A stretch of DNA of 64,000 nt from Pseudomonas vanderleydeniana (lineage in GTDB: Bacteria > Pseudomonadota > Gammaproteobacteria > Pseudomonadales > Pseudomonadaceae), in NCBI RefSeq assembly GCF_014268755.2, contig NZ_CP077093.1:3770001-3834000 (forward strand), in the 5' to 3' direction. Within the stretch, counting starts at the first letter, position 1. The number at the start of each line of letters is the position of its first letter. Under the pieces are notes generated by a model that did not search any database, had not been told where the DNA came from, and saw only the letters and a list, made by a program, of their open reading frames with translations. The position numbers and the translations under genes were made by a program. Shown here piece by piece: positions 47,875 to 56,225 of the stretch.

Positions 47875-49410
47875 TCAGTTGCTGGCGACCTTGTCATCCT
47901 TCTTCACCGTCTCTTCCAACGAGAAACGCCCCAGCGGGTTCTGCTGGAAGTGCTCGATGTTCTTGCGCGAGATGTTGATGTAGGGGCTGTAGTACAGATC
48001 GATCCAGTTGACGTCGGCCTTGGCCATCTTCTGCAGGTCGACGTACATCTGCTGGCGCTTGGCCGGATCACTCTCGATACGCGCCGCCGCCACCAGCTCC
48101 TTGACCTTCTCGTTGCGATAGCCGGTCATGTAGTTGTTGTTGGTATCGTGGCCGAGGACGAAGGTGGTCTTCTGGTCGGCATCGAGGATGTCGTTGGTCC
48201 AGTACATCACCGACAGGTCATAGGCACCGTCGATCAGCATCTGCCAGCTCTGGGTCGGGTCGACCTTCTGCAGGTTGGCGGTGACGCCGACCTTGGCCAG
48301 CTGCTGCTGGACCATGACCGCGATCTGCTCGTCGGCCTCGTTGCCGGCGTTGACCACGTAGTTGAGCTTGAGGTCCTTGGCGCCCGCCTCGGCCAGCAGT
48401 TTCTTCGCCTTATCGGGATCATACGGACGCTGCAGGTTGTCCGCGTAATGATACTGGCCGCCCTTGGGAATGTAGGAATAGGCCACGGTGCCCTTGCCGA
48501 AGGTCACGGTATTGACCAGCGACTTCTTGTCGATCGCGTAGTCCAGTGCTTCACGCACCTGCTGCTTGGCCAGCTCGCCATGGGCGTGGTTGATCAGCAG
48601 GTGGTCTTCACGGGTCGACGGGTCGAGGTGCACCACCAGGTTCTTGTCCTTCTGCAGGGCATCGACCCGCGAGAACGGTACGAAGATCGCCGAGTCCAGC
48701 TCACCGGCCTGGACTTTCAGCATGCGCGTGTTGTCATCGGGGATGGAGATCCACTCCACGCCGTCGAGGCTGACGCTGCCGGCCTGCCAGAAGTCCGGGT
48801 TCTTCTCCAGTACCACGCGGTCGCCGCGGATCCACTCCTTGACGGTGAAGGCACCGGATACCACCGGCTTCTCGGCATAGGCATCCTCGCCCATCTTCTC
48901 GATAGCCTTCTGCGACAGCACCGAGGCGGTCGGCGAAGCCAGCTGCGACACGAATGGCATGGACGGGGTCTTGAGGGTCACCACCAGGGTTTGTGGGTCC
49001 TTGGCTTCGGCCTTGTCGATCAGCTTGAAGGAGTCGCTCCACAGCGAAGCCTTGTTGTCACGGATACGCAGCAGGCTGAAGGCCGCATCGCTGGCGGTGA
49101 TCGGCGAACCGTCGGAGAACTTCGCCGCGCGCAGCTTGAAGGTATAGGCCAGGCCATCCGGCGAGACCGACCAGGACTCCGCCAGGCCCGGCTGCAGCTC
49201 GACGCCAGCCTTGTCTACGCGCACCAGGGTGTCATAGACGTTGGCGAATACCCAGGTATCGCGGTTTTGCGCACTCTTGATCGGGTCGAAGGTGGTGCTG
49301 TCTTCCCGGCAACCGATGGTCAGCACGCCCGCGGCCTGTGCCACGCCCGCCGCCAGCGAGCAGACAGCCAGGGTGGCCGCGCTCAACAGTTTGAAGTGCC
49401 TGGATCTCAT
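47875..49410 (-). CDS. Peptide ABC transporter substrate-binding protein
   Basis: This 511-residue family 5 (DppA/OppA-type) periplasmic binding protein has a signal peptide (FKLLSAATLAVCSLAAGVAQA). Family blocks are LAESWSVSPDGLAYTFKLR, SGAFTVKEWIRGDRVVLEKN and VREALDYAIDKKSLV. It binds a peptide or peptide-like ligand and delivers it to the permease. Unusually, it is the last gene of the operon; its ATG overlaps the stop of the ATPase gene by four bases. A terminator follows at 47819-47854. Confidence 0.94.
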   Translation of the reverse strand: MRSRHFKLLSAATLAVCSLAAGVAQAAGVLTIGCREDSTTFDPIKSAQNRDTWVFANVYDTLVRVDKAGVELQPGLAESWSVSPDGLAYTFKLRAAKFSDGSPITASDAAFSLLRIRDNKASLWSDSFKLIDKAEAKDPQTLVVTLKTPSMPFVSQLASPTASVLSQKAIEKMGEDAYAEKPVVSGAFTVKEWIRGDRVVLEKNPDFWQAGSVSLDGVEWISIPDDNTRMLKVQAGELDSAIFVPFSRVDALQKDKNLVVHLDPSTREDHLLINHAHGELAKQQVREALDYAIDKKSLVNTVTFGKGTVAYSYIPKGGQYHYADNLQRPYDPDKAKKLLAEAGAKDLKLNYVVNAGNEADEQIAVMVQQQLAKVGVTANLQKVDPTQSWQMLIDGAYDLSVMYWTNDILDADQKTTFVLGHDTNNNYMTGYRNEKVKELVAAARIESDPAKRQQMYVDLQKMAKADVNWIDLYYSPYINISRKNIEHFQQNPLGRFSLEETVKKDDKVASN

Positions 49411-50420
49411 GCGTATAACTCCCTGTTAATCGATGTGGGGTTTGGGGTTTGCGACAGCGGTTGCTCGATCACGCAGCTGTAGCGCTGGTGCTCGAGCTGA
49501 TGGGTCGGCGGCTGGGCCTCGGCACACACCGGCCGGGCCTGGCGGCAGCGCGGATGAAAGGCGCAGCCACTCGGGGCTTGCAGGGGGCTCGGCGGCTCGC
49601 CGGGCAAGGGTTCGGCAGGCAGGCGACGCTCGGGGTCGATGTCGGGGATCGAGTCGATCAACGCGGCCGTATACGGATGCCGCGGCGCGCCAAACACCGC
49701 CTCGACGCTGCCCTCCTCGACGATCTGGCCCAGGTACATCACCGCGACCCGGTCGCACAGGCGCCGGACGATTGCCAGGTCATGGGCGATGAACAGGATC
49801 GACAGGTTCAGGCGCTGACGCAGCTCCAGCAGCAGGTTGACGATCTGTCCCTGGATCGACACGTCGAGTGCGGCCACGCATTCATCGGCGACGATCAGCC
49901 GCGGCTCCACCGCCAGGGCCCGGGCGATGCCGACGCGCTGGCACTGTCCACCGCTGAGACTGCCCGGCTTGCGCCCGGCCAGCTCGGGACGCAGGCCGAC
50001 CAGGGTCAGCAACTCCTCGACGCGCGCGGCAATCCGCTCGGGCGCCACCTTGCGCTGGACCCGCAGGACTTCGGCCAGCGTCTGGCCAATGCTCAGCCGC
50101 GGATTGAGTGCGGCATAAGGGTCCTGAAAGATCATCGCGGTCTCGCGGCGCAGCCGCTCCAGCTCGATGCCGCGCCCCTGGGCGACGTCCACGCCATCGA
50201 ACAGGACCTGGCCCGCCGCAATGTCGTTGAGCCGCAGGATCGCCCGGCCCAGGCTGCTCTTGCCGCTGCCGGACTCGCCAACCAGCCCCAGGGTCTCGCC
50301 CGCGGCCAAGGTCAGCGAGACACCGTTGACCGCCCTCACCCATTGCCGCTTGAGGCCCAGCAGGCCACGGCCCTGGGCGGCAAAGTGCACATGCAGGTCC
50401 CTGACTTCGAGCAGACTCAT
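49407..50420 (-). CDS. Peptide ABC transporter ATP-binding subunit (DppF/OppF type)
   Basis: This 337-residue ATPase has Walker [14 protein letters not shown], signature LSGGQCQRVGIARAL and Walker B LIVADE. The residue after DE is Cys (DECVAALD) instead of the usual Pro, a change that does not touch catalytic residues. The C-terminal oligopeptide-transporter extension holds a Cys-rich stretch (GCAFHPRCRQARPVC), possibly for an Fe-S cluster as in related ATPases. It pairs with the next ATPase (50417) to drive the two permeases. ATGA overlaps join it to both neighbours. Confidence 0.93.
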   Translation of the reverse strand: MSLLEVRDLHVHFAAQGRGLLGLKRQWVRAVNGVSLTLAAGETLGLVGESGSGKSSLGRAILRLNDIAAGQVLFDGVDVAQGRGIELERLRRETAMIFQDPYAALNPRLSIGQTLAEVLRVQRKVAPERIAARVEELLTLVGLRPELAGRKPGSLSGGQCQRVGIARALAVEPRLIVADECVAALDVSIQGQIVNLLLELRQRLNLSILFIAHDLAIVRRLCDRVAVMYLGQIVEEGSVEAVFGAPRHPYTAALIDSIPDIDPERRLPAEPLPGEPPSPLQAPSGCAFHPRCRQARPVCAEAQPPTHQLEHQRYSCVIEQPLSQTPNPTSINRELYA

Positions 50421-51400
50421 GGCTGGCCTCCGGACAACGGGTAATGACAGGCCACTCGCTGCCCCTGTTCGACAGCCCGCAGGTCCGGCAGGACCTCACG
50501 GCAACTGGCCCCCAGGGACTGGCAGCGTGGGTTGAAACGGCAGCCCGATGGCAGGTCGGCAAGCAACGGTGGCTGGCCGCCAATGGTCCGCAGCGGCTCC
50601 TGGCTGGCACCGCCGGCCGGCTGGCAGGCCACCAGCCCTGCGGTGTAGGGGTGCCGTGGCCGCGCCAGCAGTTCCTGCTTGCGCCCATGTTCGCAGAGCC
50701 GGCCGGCATACATCACGGCGATCGTGTCGCAAGTCTGTGCCACCACGCCCAGGTCGTGGGTGATCATGATCAACGACAGGCCACGTTGGTCACGCAGATC
50801 CAGCAGCAGACGCAGGATCTGCGCCTGCACCGTCACATCGAGGGCCGTGGTCGGCTCGTCGGCGATCAGCACCCTGGGCTCGCAGCCCAGGGCCACGGCG
50901 ATCATCGCCCGCTGGCGCATGCCGCCGGAGAATTCGTGGGGGTAATTGTCGACCCGCCGCTGCGGGTCGGGGATCCCCACCTGGCGCAACACTTCGATTG
51001 CCTGGGCCCGGGCCTCACGGCGCGAGCACTGCTGGTGCTGGCGGATGCCTTCGCCGATCTGTTCGCCGATGCGCATCAAGGGATCGAGATGGCTACTGGG
51101 ATTCTGGAACACCATGCCGATCTGCCGACCGCGCATGGCGCGCATGCCTTTCTCATCCAGCGCCAGCAGGTTCTGCCCGGCCAGGCGTACGGCGGTCCCC
51201 TCGATGCTCAGGCTGTTGGAGGGCAACAGGCGCATCAGGGCCCGACAGGCCATGGTCTTGCCCGAGCCGCTTTCACCGACCAGGCCGAGGATTTCACCTT
51301 CGGCCAGGTCGAAGGACAGTCGATCGACCAGGGTCAGCGGCGTTGCGCCGTCATGCGCCACCACACTGAGGTCCTGCACCTGCAACACCGGCGAACTCAT
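50417..51400 (-). CDS. Peptide ABC transporter ATP-binding subunit (DppD/OppD type)
   Basis: This 327-residue ATPase has Walker [14 protein letters not shown], signature [13 protein letters not shown] and Walker [14 protein letters not shown]. The C-terminal Cys motif ([15 protein letters not shown]) resembles that of its partner. ATG at 51400 is chosen because it overlaps the upstream permease stop (ATGA); the longer frame from 51544 lies inside the permease gene. It is the second half of the ATPase heterodimer. Confidence 0.93.
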   Translation of the reverse strand: MSSPVLQVQDLSVVAHDGATPLTLVDRLSFDLAEGEILGLVGESGSGKTMACRALMRLLPSNSLSIEGTAVRLAGQNLLALDEKGMRAMRGRQIGMVFQNPSSHLDPLMRIGEQIGEGIRQHQQCSRREARAQAIEVLRQVGIPDPQRRVDNYPHEFSGGMRQRAMIAVALGCEPRVLIADEPTTALDVTVQAQILRLLLDLRDQRGLSLIMITHDLGVVAQTCDTIAVMYAGRLCEHGRKQELLARPRHPYTAGLVACQPAGGASQEPLRTIGGQPPLLADLPSGCRFNPRCQSLGASCREVLPDLRAVEQGQRVACHYPLSGGQP

Positions 51401-52254
51401 GTGCGCTCCCCCATGGCTTCGGCGACACCATCGGCCAACAGGCTGAAGCCCATGGCCAGGGTGACGATGGCAATCCCCGGAAACGTACAGATCCACCAGG
51501 CACTGGTGATCAGGCTCTGCCCTTCGGCAACCATGGTGCCCCACTCCGCGGTTGGCGGCTGCACGCCCAGCCCCAGATAACTCACCGCCGCACCGTTGAG
51601 CAGTACCAGTACCGCATCGGACATGGCGAACACCACCGAGCTGAACAATGCGTTGGGCAGCAGGTGCCGAAACAGGATGCGCCCATGGCCGAACCCCAGG
51701 CTCCTAGCGGCCAGGGCGAAGTCACTGTGCTTGAGAATCAGGATCTGCGAGCGGATCAGTCGCGCATAGGACACCCACCCGACCAGGGCCATGGCGATGT
51801 AGAAGCTGGTCAGGCCAGGGCCGAGAATGGCCATGATCGCCAGCATCAGCACCAGGAACGGAAAGGCCAGGACGATATCGATCAGGCGCATGCAGACGGT
51901 ATCGAAGCGGCCCCCGATGTATCCGCACAGGGCACCGACCACGGTGCCGATCAGGAACGGGAAGATCACTCCGAGTACCGCCAGCTGCAGGTCGACCCGG
52001 GCGCCCCAGATCACCCGGGACAGCACGTCCCGGCCAAAATGGTCGGTACCGAACCAATGCGCTGCGCTCGGCGCCAGCAGGCGCACATCGGTGTTCTGCA
52101 GGATCGGATCGTAGGGCGCGATCCAGGGGGCGAAGATCGCCAGCAACAGCCAGCCACCGAGAATACCCAGCCCAAGAACCATCGCCAGGCGGCCGTTGCC
52201 CAGCCGCAGGCCGAGAACGCTGCGCCGCAGGCCGATCGCCTGTGCGCCGCTCAT
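51397..52254 (-). CDS. Peptide ABC transporter permease (DppC/OppC type)
   Basis: This 285-residue inner-membrane permease has an N-terminal helix (MVLGLGILGGWLLLAIFAPW), the typical FGTDHFGRDVLSRVIWGARV after it, four or five more helices, and the EAA loop (ALAARSLGFGHGRILFRHLL). It forms the channel with the DppB-type partner. ATGA overlaps join it to both neighbours. Confidence 0.94.
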   Translation of the reverse strand: MSGAQAIGLRRSVLGLRLGNGRLAMVLGLGILGGWLLLAIFAPWIAPYDPILQNTDVRLLAPSAAHWFGTDHFGRDVLSRVIWGARVDLQLAVLGVIFPFLIGTVVGALCGYIGGRFDTVCMRLIDIVLAFPFLVLMLAIMAILGPGLTSFYIAMALVGWVSYARLIRSQILILKHSDFALAARSLGFGHGRILFRHLLPNALFSSVVFAMSDAVLVLLNGAAVSYLGLGVQPPTAEWGTMVAEGQSLITSAWWICTFPGIAIVTLAMGFSLLADGVAEAMGERT

Positions 52255-53198
52255 TGGACTTTCACTCGCGGATCGATCGCAACAGTCGCCACGTCCGCCA
52301 GGAAATTGACCGCCACCGTCGCCAGGGCCAGCACCATCGCTACCCCCTGGACCACCATGTAGTCACGCCCGAAGATGCCGCGCACCAGCAATTGGCCGAT
52401 ACCCGGAATGGCAAACAGGCTTTCGATCACCACCGTGCTACTGATCAGCCAGCCGATGTTCACCGCCAGCAGGTTGACCGTCGGCACCAGGGAGTTGGGC
52501 AGCACGTGCCGCCGCAGGATCGCCGCCTCTGAAAGGCCACGCGCCCGGGCCGCGGTGACATGATCGGCCTGCAGTTCGGCCAGCATGCTCGCGCGCAGGT
52601 TGCGGATCAGTACCGAGGACAGGGCCAGGGCGATGGTCAGGCAAGGCAAGGTCAGGTGATGCAGCTTGTCCAGCCAGGTACGTCCATAGCCGGTCACCGG
52701 GAACCAGCCAAGCTGCACGCTGAACACGAGGATCAGCATGATTCCCAGCCAGAACGCCGGCACCCCAAGGCCACTGGTAGTGAACACCCGTACCAGGTTG
52801 TCGACCCAGCCACCCTTGTGCCGGGCCGCCAGGGTCGCCAGCGGGATGGCGATCAATAGCGCGAGCACGACGCTACCCAGCACCAGGGTCAGTGTCGGCT
52901 CGATGCGGGTGGCGATCAGCTTCAGCGTATCGACCCGGTACTGGATCGACTGTCCCAGGTCGCCCTGCAGCAGGTTCTTGAGGAAATAGAAGTACTGCAG
53001 TGGCAGTGGCTGGTCGAGACCGAACTGTGCCCGGACATTGGCCAATGCCTCAGGTGTGGTGCGCGACCCCAGCAACGCCCGCGCCGGATCCCCGGGAATC
53101 GAGCGGATCAGCACGAAGGTCACCAGGCTGATGCCGAACAACACCGGCAACAGCTGCAGGGGCCGGGTCAGGATGAAGCGGTAGCGCTGCAGATTCAT
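52251..53198 (-). CDS. Peptide ABC transporter permease (DppB/OppB type)
   Basis: This 315-residue inner-membrane permease has an N-terminal helix (LLPVLFGISLVTFVLIRSIPGDP), then about five helices. The EAA loop reads HVTAARARGLSEAAILRRHV and the C-terminal helix LFAIPGIGQLLVRGIFGRD. The overlap with the upstream iminopeptidase stop (ATGA at 53195-53198) shows that peptide uptake and peptide cleavage are encoded as one unit. Confidence 0.94.
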   Translation of the reverse strand: MNLQRYRFILTRPLQLLPVLFGISLVTFVLIRSIPGDPARALLGSRTTPEALANVRAQFGLDQPLPLQYFYFLKNLLQGDLGQSIQYRVDTLKLIATRIEPTLTLVLGSVVLALLIAIPLATLAARHKGGWVDNLVRVFTTSGLGVPAFWLGIMLILVFSVQLGWFPVTGYGRTWLDKLHHLTLPCLTIALALSSVLIRNLRASMLAELQADHVTAARARGLSEAAILRRHVLPNSLVPTVNLLAVNIGWLISSTVVIESLFAIPGIGQLLVRGIFGRDYMVVQGVAMVLALATVAVNFLADVATVAIDPRVKVQ

Positions 53199-54088
53199 GC
53201 AGCGCCCCGATGACGCCGCAGGAAGTCGAGCAGGACCGGGAAGTAGGCCTGGGGCTCCTCGTAGAATGGCATGTGGCTGCTGTTGGGGAACACGTGCAGT
53301 TCGACGTCCCTGAGCGAACGTTTCATTCGATAGGCGCAGGCCGGAGTGAGTTCGTCATGCTGGCCGGTGGTGATCAGGACCGGCATTTCGAAGGCTTTCA
53401 TCTCCTCGATGCGGTTCCAGTCCTTGAGATTGCCGACGTACAGGAACTCGTTGGGCCCCTGCATGGTTTCATAGGGCCCCATGTTCCAGTCGCCCAGGGA
53501 GCGCTGTACCGGGACGGGCCATTCGTCTAGACGGCAGACATGGCGATAGTTGAGCAAGGTGATCGCCGCCTGGTACTGCGGGTGGTCGAATCGGCCCTCG
53601 GCCTCGTGGCGCTGCATCATGGCAACGGTCTCGCTGCCCAGGGCGCTGCGCAGGCGCTCCAGTTCCAGGGTCAGGTGCGGGATATCGCCGACGGTGTTTT
53701 CCAGCACCAGGGACTTGAGATGCTGCGGGTGGTGAATGGCATACTCGATTGCCAGCCAGCCGCCCCAGGAATGGCCGAGCAAGTGTACCCGGCCCAGTTC
53801 CAGTGCCTGGCGCACATGCTCCACTTCGGCGACGTAGCGGGTGATATCCCACAGCGCCGGATCGGTCGGCCGGTCGGAGGCGCCCGTGCCCAACTGGTCG
53901 AAGGCCACTACCCGCAAGCCCTTTTCCTTCAGCCAGCCATGGGCGTCACGCAGGTAATCGCATGGCAGCCCGGGGCCCCCGTTGAGGCACAGCAGCACTT
54001 CATCACCGCTGCCAAAGCTGTAGGCCACTATGTTGTGACCATCGACTTCAAGGGTGTAACGCTGATCCGGTTCCAACTCGTACCACAT
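53195..54088 (-). CDS. Proline iminopeptidase-type alpha/beta hydrolase (first gene of ABC operon)
   Basis: This 297-residue hydrolase has the triad S107 (LLGHSWGGWLA), D245 (TTGQHDELTP) and H272 (NSSHMPFYEE), and the oxyanion motif NGGPGLP near residue 37. Proline iminopeptidases release N-terminal proline or other residues from small peptides or amides. It has no signal peptide, so it acts in the cytoplasm on imported substrate. It heads a six-gene operon with all junctions overlapping. A lux-box-like site lies 71 bases upstream. Family members flank LuxR solos in plant-associated bacteria. Confidence 0.92.
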   Translation of the reverse strand: MWYELEPDQRYTLEVDGHNIVAYSFGSGDEVLLCLNGGPGLPCDYLRDAHGWLKEKGLRVVAFDQLGTGASDRPTDPALWDITRYVAEVEHVRQALELGRVHLLGHSWGGWLAIEYAIHHPQHLKSLVLENTVGDIPHLTLELERLRSALGSETVAMMQRHEAEGRFDHPQYQAAITLLNYRHVCRLDEWPVPVQRSLGDWNMGPYETMQGPNEFLYVGNLKDWNRIEEMKAFEMPVLITTGQHDELTPACAYRMKRSLRDVELHVFPNSSHMPFYEEPQAYFPVLLDFLRRHRGAA

Positions 54089-54158
54089 TGCCGCTCTCCC
54101 TGTTAGCAGACCTTGTGGCCTGTCGGCTTCACCCTAGCGGGGAATTTCCGAGCCCATA

Positions 54159-54178
54159 AGCTAGCAATTCTTATAGGT
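54159..54178. promoter_or_regulatory. Lux-box-like palindrome between pip operon and luxR solo
   Basis: The 20-base AGCTAGCAATTCTTATAGGT (read on the other strand: ACCT-N12-AGCT) fits the lux-box form NNCT-N12-AGNN. It lies 71 bases from the first peptidase start and 81 from the luxR start. It is 15/20 identical to the second box at 55033, including an unbroken CTAGCAATTC. Confidence 0.75.
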
Positions 54179-54205
54179 TTGGTCTGGCTGTCCCTCGCCG
54201 AGGCG

Positions 54206-54221
54206 TGGCATTCTACTTGCT
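54206..54221 (+). promoter_or_regulatory. Sigma-54 (-24/-12) promoter of the LuxR solo gene
   Basis: TGGCAT-TCTAC-TTGCT matches the consensus TGGCAC-N5-TTGCW with one mismatch and correct spacing (GG and GC ten bases apart). It lies 38-53 bases before the ATG at 54259. It would make expression dependent on RpoN and an enhancer-binding protein. Confidence 0.6.
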
Positions 54222-54258
54222 TGATTTCAGGATTGAAATTTATTCAGGAGAAGAACGG

Positions 54259-55023
54259 ATGCAGACCAAATTCGCCGAGGTCGATCCCCGCCGTCTGTCC
54301 GGCAGCACAATGGATGAGCTGATGGACAACGCCATGGTCCTGGCGGGCAACCTGGGGTTCGATGCCCTGGTCTACGACTACACGCCAGTGCCTACGGATC
54401 ACGAGGGTACCCTGATTACCCCCTCGCTGCTCAAGGTTCGCAATACGCCGTCGGACTGGCATTCGCTCTGGTGCGAACAGGGTTTCTACCAGATAGACCC
54501 CGTGCAGCACCTGGCCCTGAACAGCACCTCCCCCTTCGTCTGGTCCTATCAGCCCAAGGCTGAAACCGCCCTGCAGAAGGTCATCGACCAACGTCATTCG
54601 CCCGTGACCAGCTACCTGCAGGACCGGCAGATGACCTGCGGCGTGAGCGTCCCGATTCACCTGCCCAAGGGTGGATTCGCCTCGTTGACGGGATTACGTA
54701 CAGGCAACAGTAAATATGTCCTAAAGGACGCCCAGCAGAGCCTGACAGAGTTCAGCGTCATTTCCCATGCGCTCCAGGAAGCGGCCTACCCATTATTCAG
54801 CCCTGAAATGCGCGCCTACCCGCACATCCACCTGACCCGACGCGAGCGTGAATGCCTGCAATGGGCCGCCGAAGGCCTCACCGCCAAGGAAATCGCCGAA
54901 CAATTGCACCGTTCGCTGGCCACCGTCACCCTGCACCTGGCCTCGGCCATGCACAAACTTGGGGCAAAGAACCGGGTGCAGGCGGTGCTGCGCGCCGTGC
55001 ATTACCGACTACTGGACAGCTGA
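54259..55023 (+). CDS. LuxR solo of the plant-signal type (PsoR/PipR/OryR-like)
   Basis: This 254-residue regulator has an autoinducer-binding domain (~20-175) and a LuxR helix-turn-helix (~190-250; LTRRERECLQWAAEGLTAKE). Compared with TraR numbering, W57, D70, P71 and W85 are kept (W67, D80, P81, W95 here), but Y61 is replaced by W71. This is a pocket change known from LuxR solos that answer plant compounds rather than acyl-homoserine lactones. No luxI is in the window. ATG at 54259 follows AGGAGA by eight bases. Flanking iminopeptidases and a peptide transporter match the PipR arrangement. Confidence 0.9.
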   Translation: MQTKFAEVDPRRLSGSTMDELMDNAMVLAGNLGFDALVYDYTPVPTDHEGTLITPSLLKVRNTPSDWHSLWCEQGFYQIDPVQHLALNSTSPFVWSYQPKAETALQKVIDQRHSPVTSYLQDRQMTCGVSVPIHLPKGGFASLTGLRTGNSKYVLKDAQQSLTEFSVISHALQEAAYPLFSPEMRAYPHIHLTRRERECLQWAAEGLTAKEIAEQLHRSLATVTLHLASAMHKLGAKNRVQAVLRAVHYRLLDS

Positions 55024-55032
55024 ACCGGCAAA

Positions 55033-55052
55033 ACCTAGCAATTCACCTAGTT
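55033..55052. promoter_or_regulatory. Lux-box-like palindrome upstream of second iminopeptidase
   Basis: ACCTAGCAATTCACCTAGTT fits NNCT-N12-AGNN. It is centred about 70 bases before the ATG at 55113, which would place it near -42 of a promoter starting around 55085, the usual activator position. It shares CTAGCAATTC with the box at 54159. Confidence 0.75.
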
Positions 55053-55112
55053 ATGCCTGCCTGACAGTTTCGCTATTGTTCCCGGCATCGTGCACACAGG
55101 GAGCTTGGCGAG

Positions 55113-56012
55113 ATGGAATTCAAGGATGTACAGGAAGGATTTGCGAACTTCGGCCCTTACCAGACCTGGTACCGCGTCACCGGAGACCTGGCCAGTGGTC
55201 GTACGCCCCTGGTGATCCTCCACGGAGGCCCGGGCTGCACCCACGATTATGTCGACGCCTTCAAGGATATCGCCGCCAGCGGTCATGCGGTGGTGCACTA
55301 CGATCAACTGGGCAATGGCAAGTCCACCCACCTGCCCGACCAGGACCCTTCGTTCTGGACCGTCCAGCTGTTTCTCGACGAACTGGACAACCTGCTTGAC
55401 CACTTGGGTATTGGCCAGCACTACGTACTGCTCGGCCAATCCTGGGGTGGCATGCTCGCCAGTGAACATGCCGTTCGCCAGCCCGCCGGGCTCAAGGCGA
55501 TGATCCTGGCCAACTCGCCCTCCTGCATGCGCACCTGGGTCAGCGAAGCCAACCGCCTGCGCGAGCAACTGCCGCCTGCCGTCCAGCAGGCGCTGCTCAA
55601 GCACGAGCAGGCCGGAACCTACAGCGACCCGGAGTACGTCGAGGCCTCGCGGGTGTTCTATGACCGCCACGTCTGCCGCATCAGTCCATGGCCCGAAGAA
55701 GTGGCGCGCACCTTCGCCCAGGTCGACGCCGACCCGACCGTCTACCACACGATGAGCGGTCCGACCGAGTTCCACGTGATCGGTTCGTTGAAGGACTGGA
55801 CGATCATCGACCGGCTGCACCTCGTGCAAGTGCCGACCCTGGTCATCTCCGGCCGCCACGACGAGGCGACCGAAGCCGTGGTCAAACCCTACGTCGAAAA
55901 GATCGCCGGTGCCCGTTGGGCGCTGTTCGAGGACTCCAGCCACATGCCTCACGTCGAAGAGCGCCAGGCCTGCATGGGCACCGTACTGCAATTCCTCGAC
56001 GAAAGCCTCTAG
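55113..56012 (+). CDS. Proline iminopeptidase (second copy)
   Basis: This 299-residue alpha/beta hydrolase has the triad S110 ([10 protein letters not shown]), D250 ([11 protein letters not shown]) and H277 ([10 protein letters not shown]), and the oxyanion motif [10 protein letters not shown]. It is related to, but clearly different from, the copy at 53195 (both keep FDQ/YDQLG.G.S, DRHVCR-like and SLKDW/NLKDW blocks). It is the pip gene normally found next to LuxR solos of this class. GGGAGC lies before the ATG. A terminator follows at 56045. Confidence 0.94.
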   Translation: MEFKDVQEGFANFGPYQTWYRVTGDLASGRTPLVILHGGPGCTHDYVDAFKDIAASGHAVVHYDQLGNGKSTHLPDQDPSFWTVQLFLDELDNLLDHLGIGQHYVLLGQSWGGMLASEHAVRQPAGLKAMILANSPSCMRTWVSEANRLREQLPPAVQQALLKHEQAGTYSDPEYVEASRVFYDRHVCRISPWPEEVARTFAQVDADPTVYHTMSGPTEFHVIGSLKDWTIIDRLHLVQVPTLVISGRHDEATEAVVKPYVEKIAGARWALFEDSSHMPHVEERQACMGTVLQFLDESL

Positions 56013-56044
56013 ACCGCTACTTCCCGCCCTTCCCTTCGAGAACT

Positions 56045-56073
56045 GCCCGGTCTGATTCAGACCGGGCTTTTTT
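56045..56073 (+). terminator. Rho-independent terminator after the second iminopeptidase
   Basis: GCCCGGTCT (56045-56053) pairs with AGACCGGGC (56059-56067) around GATTC, followed by six T. Confidence 0.92.
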
Positions 56074-56225
56074 CGGCTACGCTGCATCCCACCTCACGCA
56101 TCAGGAACGCTGATCATCCTGCAACACCCAGACCTATAAGGCCCGGTCAGGCTTGTGACCGATGCAGGACGAGCATTAGATTAGCCAATAATCTCTGGCC
56201 TCCAGAATAAGCAGAAGGGATAAGC

